Origin: an uncultured Bacteroidota bacterium | Lineage (GTDB): Bacteria > Bacteroidota > Bacteroidia > Chitinophagales > Chitinophagaceae | DNA: 10,776 nucleotides | Direction: 5' to 3' | Assembly (NCBI GenBank): GCA_903825065.1 | Contig: CAIJZG010000063.1 | Location: 1-10,776 of the forward strand | Part shown: positions 7,806 through 10,776 of the stretch, piece after piece | Numbering within the stretch: the stretch's first letter is position 1 | Layout: each line of letters opens with the position of its first letter | Notes under the pieces: model-generated | Seen by the model: only the letters and a program-made list of their open reading frames with translations | Databases searched by the model: none | Told to the model about the DNA's origin: nothing | Program-made: the position numbers and the translations under genes

Positions 7806-8634
7806 CTGTAAATAAATTAGTTAAATGTTCCTTCATTTTTAAATTAATTTCCCATTGATTACTCAATGGTTGAAGCGTGTAAGGCATCGCAGGCATATAG
7901 GGTGCAGGGCCAAACTCAGGGGTAATAACAAATTTTTTCCAACCTTTTTCTTTCTTTTTCTTTAAGATTTCACACCACCAACTTTCAAAATTTTTCATAT
8001 GATCAGCCCATTCTGGAGCAAATGGATCGTTCACCTGAGGTCCTTGGCTATATCCAATACGGGCATGTATATGAGACACATGAGGAATTATTTTATCCAA
8101 AATTTCTTGTTGGTTTTGCAACAAGCTTTCTGACACTACACAGAAATGGGAAAAATCACCTACCAATTCCAGTTCCGGAAATTTTTCTACATAAGGAATT
8201 AAAGTTGCTGCATGAAAAGAGAATCTTCCTCGATGTGTTTCATGCAAAACTCGAATTCCTGTTTTGGAAGCAATATTCATAGAAGCTTCTATAATTCTAC
8301 AATTATCTTCAAATGAAAAATAATCAGTGCCTGTATGCGAATGAATATAAGATGGTTTATAGCTGACTAAACGCTTCAGATTTTTTTCCATCCTTTTTAT
8401 GAATTCTTGAAGACTTTCATTTTCAGGAAAAATTAATTGCTGGGGAATAAAAATAAAGTCAGGATCACTTTCATAAAAATCATCCAATTCTTCTAAAAAT
8501 TCATTCAGAAAATCGCCTTGTTGTGGCAAATTAATTTCCACCCCATCATAGCCATTCGATTTTATTTTATCCATGAATGAAGCTGCGTCTAAATGCTCAG
8601 CCCCCCAATGTGTACAAGTATATTTTATTTTCAT
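7792..8634 (-). CDS. Xylose-isomerase-like TIM-barrel protein (sugar isomerase/epimerase family)
   Basis: 280 residues without a signal peptide, so cytoplasmic. The pattern is that of PF01261 (AP-endonuclease-2/xylose-isomerase-like barrel): GYDGVEINLP (28-37) for an early strand, then the metal-binding residues Glu132 in HETHR, Asp160 and His163 in GDFSHF, His190 in IHARIG, and Glu240 in TPEFGP. Family members isomerise or epimerise ketoses and keto-sugar intermediates with a divalent metal; some act on inositols or as dehydratases. The gene follows the oxygenase by 32 bp and overlaps the GH127 gene by 14 bp. It would suit a step that turns the released or oxidised sugar into a common intermediate, but the substrate cannot be read from sequence. 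Confidence 0.85.
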   Translation of the reverse strand: MKIKYTCTHWGAEHLDAASFMDKIKSNGYDGVEINLPQQGDFLNEFLEELDDFYESDPDFIFIPQQLIFPENESLQEFIKRMEKNLKRLVSYKPSYIHSHTGTDYFSFEDNCRIIEASMNIASKTGIRVLHETHRGRFSFHAATLIPYVEKFPELELVGDFSHFCVVSESLLQNQQEILDKIIPHVSHIHARIGYSQGPQVNDPFAPEWADHMKNFESWWCEILKKKKEKGWKKFVITPEFGPAPYMPAMPYTLQPLSNQWEINLKMKEHLTNLFTDDYI

Positions 8635-8637
8635 TTA

Positions 8638-8660
8638 TTTCGTTTAAGTGAGTAACGAAA
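8638..8660. repeat. Inverted repeat before the TIM-barrel gene
   Basis: TTTCGTT (8638-8644) and AACGAAA (8654-8660) are perfect 7-bp inverted arms separated by 9 bp. They fill most of the 32-bp gap between the oxygenase stop and the TIM-barrel start, ending 3 bp from the start codon on the coding strand. In the minus-strand mRNA the T-run comes before the hairpin, so this is not an intrinsic terminator for the operon. It could be a weak hairpin at the ribosome-binding site or a protein site. Confidence 0.4.
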
Positions 8661-8666
8661 AAAAAA

Positions 8667-9497
8667 TTAATTACTGGTATAGAGTAATGGATTGATTGGA
8701 CTTTGAATTTGTTCTCCAATCTTAGCTCCCGGACACCATGTATTCCAATCGTGAATTTGGTTATCGTTTTCCGGGTCTTTCAATTTCATATCCTGGTCCA
8801 TGTAGATGATGGTCATTACTTTACGCATCTGATCAGTATTGTTAGGTCCTGCTCTATGAAATACCCAGCCACTGTGAAAACTTATTTCGCCTAATTCAAA
8901 TTCTTCCACTACATGTTCAAAATCAGTTACTCTTAGCTTTTGATCTATAAACCTTTCACTTTCATCACTAATGGCCAGTTCTCGTCCTTCAACGATAATA
9001 TGACTGCCCGCGCTAAATTCAAGTGGACCCATATTAAATCCAGTTGCTTGCAAGGGCATCCATGCTGTAACTGTTTTATCCGTTGCAAGAGGCCAATAAA
9101 ACTGGTCCGCATGCCAGGGGGTGAATCCTCCATGGGGTTCTTTATATAAGGCTTGATCGTGGTACAATCTTGCTCCATGTGTTTGCATCAAATCACTAGC
9201 GATTTTAGCAAGCCTTTTACTAAATACCAGGGCTTTGATTCTTTCATCTTCTCTCCAAAGATTAAATAATTGCAGAAATGCTTTACCATAAGTATTACGT
9301 TGGTCGATGCTGGTGGTTTCTTGATTGAGTTCTGCAACTTTTTTAGAAATTACCTCAGCATAGAATGACACAACTTCTGGGGAGAGTACTTCCTTCAATT
9401 TTATAAACCGGTTTCTATCATAATAATCAATCTGCTCCTGAGTTAATTGATATGGTTGATCAAGAAAATCTAATACATCAATGGGGATGTTTGGCAT
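8667..9497 (-). CDS. Phytanoyl-CoA dioxygenase (PhyH) family Fe(II)/2-oxoglutarate oxygenase
   Basis: 276 residues, no signal peptide, predicted cytoplasmic. The iron-binding triad is visible as His129-x-Asp131 in PWHADQ and His214 in VFHRAGPN; Arg225 lies 11 residues after His214, the same spacing as the 2-oxoglutarate-binding Arg in human PhyH. GPLEFSAGSH (157-166) is also typical of the family. Such enzymes use O2 and 2-oxoglutarate to hydroxylate a small molecule; bacterial members act on very varied substrates and few need a CoA thioester. As the first gene of the operon, divergent from the AraC regulator, it is probably central to the pathway. A role in hydroxylating a sugar or aglycone released by the downstream glycosidases is inference. 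The ATG at 9497 begins a family-like N-terminus (DVLDFLDQPYQLTQEQ). Confidence 0.9.
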   Translation of the reverse strand: MPNIPIDVLDFLDQPYQLTQEQIDYYDRNRFIKLKEVLSPEVVSFYAEVISKKVAELNQETTSIDQRNTYGKAFLQLFNLWREDERIKALVFSKRLAKIASDLMQTHGARLYHDQALYKEPHGGFTPWHADQFYWPLATDKTVTAWMPLQATGFNMGPLEFSAGSHIIVEGRELAISDESERFIDQKLRVTDFEHVVEEFELGEISFHSGWVFHRAGPNNTDQMRKVMTIIYMDQDMKLKDPENDNQIHDWNTWCPGAKIGEQIQSPINPLLYTSN

Positions 9498-9643
9498 ATA
9501 AATCGTTTTTACAAAAATGCTATAAGCCTTTGAATGCTGTTAATCCTAATCTACCAATAACTAATACTATATTTCCAATAATAATTCCTGTAATCGAATA
9601 ATTTATATAAAATAGTATTAATTTAGGATATAAGAATACGAAT
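9498..9643. promoter_or_regulatory. Divergent promoter region between the oxygenase operon and the AraC regulator
   Basis: These 146 bp lie between divergent starts and must hold both promoters unless transcription enters from farther away. No pair of -33/-7 elements is convincing. On the plus strand TAATTTAG (9619-9626) matches five of six fixed positions of TAnnTTTG. On the minus strand CATTTTTG near 9518-9511 also matches five of six. Neither has a good TTTG at the right distance. The region is very AT-rich and holds two sets of inverted arms, listed separately. Confidence 0.55.
9543..9629. repeat. Nested inverted arms in the divergent promoter region
   Basis: TAATACTAT (9562-9570) is matched by ATAGTATTA (9612-9620), a perfect 9-bp inverted pair with 41 bp between. 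Outside it ATCCTAA (9543-9549) is matched by TTAGGAT (9623-9629). The outer arms are not placed symmetrically (12 bp and 2 bp from the inner arms). The arrangement could be paired operator sites for the AraC regulator, but AraC sites are more often direct repeats and chance matches are common in sequence this rich in A and T. Confidence 0.3.
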
Positions 9644-10486
9644 TTGAGAGCTAGATTAGAAAATATCAGTCCGAAAATGCAAGGGCGTACCATATTTGGT
9701 TTAAGTATCAATCAAACAAGGTTTGATTCTCTTTGGCATTATCACCCAGAATACGAACTCACATACATCATTAAAGGGAATGGCAGGAGGATGGTAGGTG
9801 ATGACATGGAGAATTTTAACGAAGGTGATTTAGTTTTATTAGGGCCAGATTTACCTCATACCTGGATAGGAGAAAGAAGTTCAACTACAGAAAACAATAT
9901 AGCGTTGGTGATACAATTTTCTGAAGAATTTCTAGCCCCCTTTCTTTCCTTAATTGAGATGAAAAGTATGAATGAGTTATTAACAAAATCAGAAAGGGGT
10001 ATTCGGTTTTTAAAATTTCAACCAATTGCCATTGAAAAAAGAATGCTGCAAATAATTGAAGATACGACCATAAAAAGGGTTACCGGCTTAATTGAACTGC
10101 TATACGATTTGTCAAATAAAAAATATAAGATTTTAGCATCTCACAAATTTAATATAATCAAAAATGAAAAAACTGAAAGTCGATTAAATAAAGTGTTGCT
10201 ATATGTTCAAAAAAATTACAGGAATACTATTAAGCTGCAAGAAGCATCAGAGCTGATACATCTTTCAAATACTGCTTTCTGCAAATTTTTCAAAAGAAGT
10301 GTCGGCAAAACTTTCTCCGATTATTTAAACGACTTACGCATTTTACATGCATGTACCCTTTTGATTGAAACAGACAAACCCATCAGCCAGGTTGCAACAG
10401 AGTCGGGATTTGAAAATCTAGCTTATTTCAATAGGGTATTTTTAAAGAAAAAAAAATCGCAACCGACAATCTTTAGAAGGAGATAG
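9644..10486 (+). CDS. AraC-family transcriptional regulator with cupin sensor domain
   Basis: 280 residues. The N-terminal cupin-like ligand domain includes WHYHPEYELTYIIKG (31-45), GDLVLLGPDLPHTW (61-74); the C-terminal part holds two helix-turn-helix motifs (about 198-218, LQEASELIHLSNTAFCKFFK, and about 246-268, ISQVATESGFENLAYFNRVF), ending in a slightly shortened PTIFRRR. The start is TTG: no ATG occurs between the in-frame TAA at 9608-9610 and TTG 9644, and the first internal ATG (codon 12) would remove MRARLENISP, which resembles the usual start of this subgroup. Related regulators bind a sugar or sugar derivative and activate nearby catabolic genes. Its divergent position makes control of the seven-gene operon and of itself likely. 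Target and effector are inferred. Confidence 0.9.
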   Translation: MRARLENISPKMQGRTIFGLSINQTRFDSLWHYHPEYELTYIIKGNGRRMVGDDMENFNEGDLVLLGPDLPHTWIGERSSTTENNIALVIQFSEEFLAPFLSLIEMKSMNELLTKSERGIRFLKFQPIAIEKRMLQIIEDTTIKRVTGLIELLYDLSNKKYKILASHKFNIIKNEKTESRLNKVLLYVQKNYRNTIKLQEASELIHLSNTAFCKFFKRSVGKTFSDYLNDLRILHACTLLIETDKPISQVATESGFENLAYFNRVFLKKKKSQPTIFRRR

Positions 10487-10593
10487 CCAATTTGGCATTA
10501 TATATTATGGTAAAAGTCATTTTCGAATATGATATTTGTCATAGAATTCAATTAGCAATATGCTCAGCTTTGTTCTAAATTAATGTTAGAACA
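10487..10593. other. Intergenic region between the regulator and the next gene
   Basis: These 107 bp hold no gene I can support. GCCAATTTGGC right at the AraC stop (10486-10496) is palindromic but could form only a 3-bp stem as a hairpin and has no U-tract. GATATTTG (10531-10538) and CAGCTTTG (10565-10572) each match five of six fixed positions of the Bacteroidota -7 element, without a well-spaced -33. A strong palindrome, listed separately, occupies the last 23 bp. Confidence 0.4.
10571..10593 (+). promoter_or_regulatory. Palindrome abutting the start codon of the cytochrome-like gene
   Basis: TGTTCTAA (10571-10578) and TTAGAACA (10586-10593) are perfect 8-bp inverted arms with a 7-bp spacer. 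The right arm ends at the base before the ATG. The symmetry and length (23 bp) fit an operator for a dimeric regulator. In RNA the same sequence could form a hairpin that covers the ribosome-binding site. It is not the LexA, Fur or CIRCE consensus. Confidence 0.5.
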
Positions 10594-10776
10594 ATGAAAT
10601 ACACCACCACAACAAACCGAAACAAAAGTTCTGAAATCACATTTACAGCGCTTTTCACTCTTTTTATTTTATTAAGTTTTAATACAGTAAATGCACAGTC
10701 TGCTAAGAAATGGGTTGCTCCAGCAGCAGCAGACCAATTAAAGAATCCAATTGCTTCAGATGCAAATGGATTAAAA
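10594..10776 (+). CDS. Secreted protein, probable c-type cytochrome (3' end outside window)
   Basis: The frame is open from ATG 10594 to the last base, giving 61 residues. Residues 1-36 form a signal peptide with a basic, Thr-rich N-terminus, a hydrophobic core (ALFTLFILLSF) and TVNAQ before the likely cleavage. The mature part begins SAKKWVAPAAADQLKNPIASD. In Bacteroidota a sequence of the form KxWxxPxxAxxLKNP just after the signal peptide is typical of small secreted monohaem cytochromes c, with CxxCH following soon after; that motif would lie beyond the window. Membership is therefore predicted, not shown. The ATG at 10583 is out of frame. It does not appear to belong to the glycan operon. 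Confidence 0.65.
   Translation, partial: MKYTTTTNRNKSSEITFTALFTLFILLSFNTVNAQSAKKWVAPAAADQLKNPIASDANGLK

Noticed and set aside
8022..8282. 86-codon plus-strand ORF
   Set aside because: Antisense to the TIM-barrel gene across its metal-binding region; no independent coding signal.
9520..9711. 63-codon minus-strand ORF, hydrophobic, crossing the divergent intergenic region
   Set aside because: It starts inside the AraC gene on the opposite strand and covers the region needed for both promoters. Its hydrophobic look comes from AT-rich sequence; I see no motif or start signal.
10486..10496. GCCAATTTGGC as a terminator for the AraC gene
   Set aside because: Only a 3-bp stem remains once a loop is allowed, and no T-run follows.
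1..10776. SusC/SusD pair, sigma/anti-sigma pair, transposase, CRISPR, tRNA or defence genes
   Set aside because: None is visible. All long frames are accounted for by metabolic enzymes, one regulator and two partial genes.

Overview
The window looks like a piece of chromosome from an AT-rich member of the Bacteroidota, most likely near Chitinophagaceae/Sphingobacteriales. The reasons are the protein families, secreted enzymes whose signal peptides end in ...NAQ, ...NSQ or ...QAQG, the near absence of Shine-Dalgarno sequences, and the use of TAA, TGA and TAG stops. The taxonomic placement is inferred from style, not from a marker gene.

Layout. Bases 1-120 are the 3' end of a plus-strand membrane-protein gene. 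It converges, with a 5-bp gap, on a block of seven minus-strand genes (126-9497). In transcription order these are: a PhyH-family Fe(II)/2-oxoglutarate oxygenase (8667-9497), a xylose-isomerase-like TIM-barrel protein (7792-8634), a secreted GH127-type beta-L-arabinofuranosidase (5862-7805), a secreted GH13 amylase/neopullulanase-like enzyme (4005-5858), a secreted alpha/beta-hydrolase esterase (3082-4008), a secreted GH13 alpha-glucosidase with oligo-1,6-glucosidase-group motifs (1241-2965), and a DUF5009/HGSNAT-like membrane acyltransferase (126-1229). The spacings are 32, -14, 3, -4, 116 and 11 bp, so this is probably one operon. The 116-bp gap before the alpha-glucosidase carries two palindromes and may hold an internal promoter. 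A divergent AraC-family regulator (9644-10486, TTG start) sits across a 146-bp intergenic region and is the obvious candidate controller. The window ends inside a plus-strand gene (10594 onward) for a secreted protein, probably a c-type cytochrome. A perfect 8-bp-arm palindrome lies directly before its start codon.

How the genes may work together (inference). The four secreted enzymes could strip alpha-glucosyl, beta-L-arabinofuranosyl and acyl groups from an extracellular or periplasmic glycoside or glycan. The acyltransferase may transfer acetyl groups across the inner membrane. The two proteins without signal peptides, the oxygenase and the TIM-barrel protein, would act on the imported product in the cytoplasm. 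No SusC/SusD pair is visible, so this is not a canonical polysaccharide-utilisation locus within these limits. Each family is known. What is unusual is the combination of a 2-oxoglutarate oxygenase, GH127, two GH13 enzymes, an esterase and a membrane acyltransferase under one AraC regulator. I see no CRISPR array, tRNA, rRNA, insertion sequence or phage gene.
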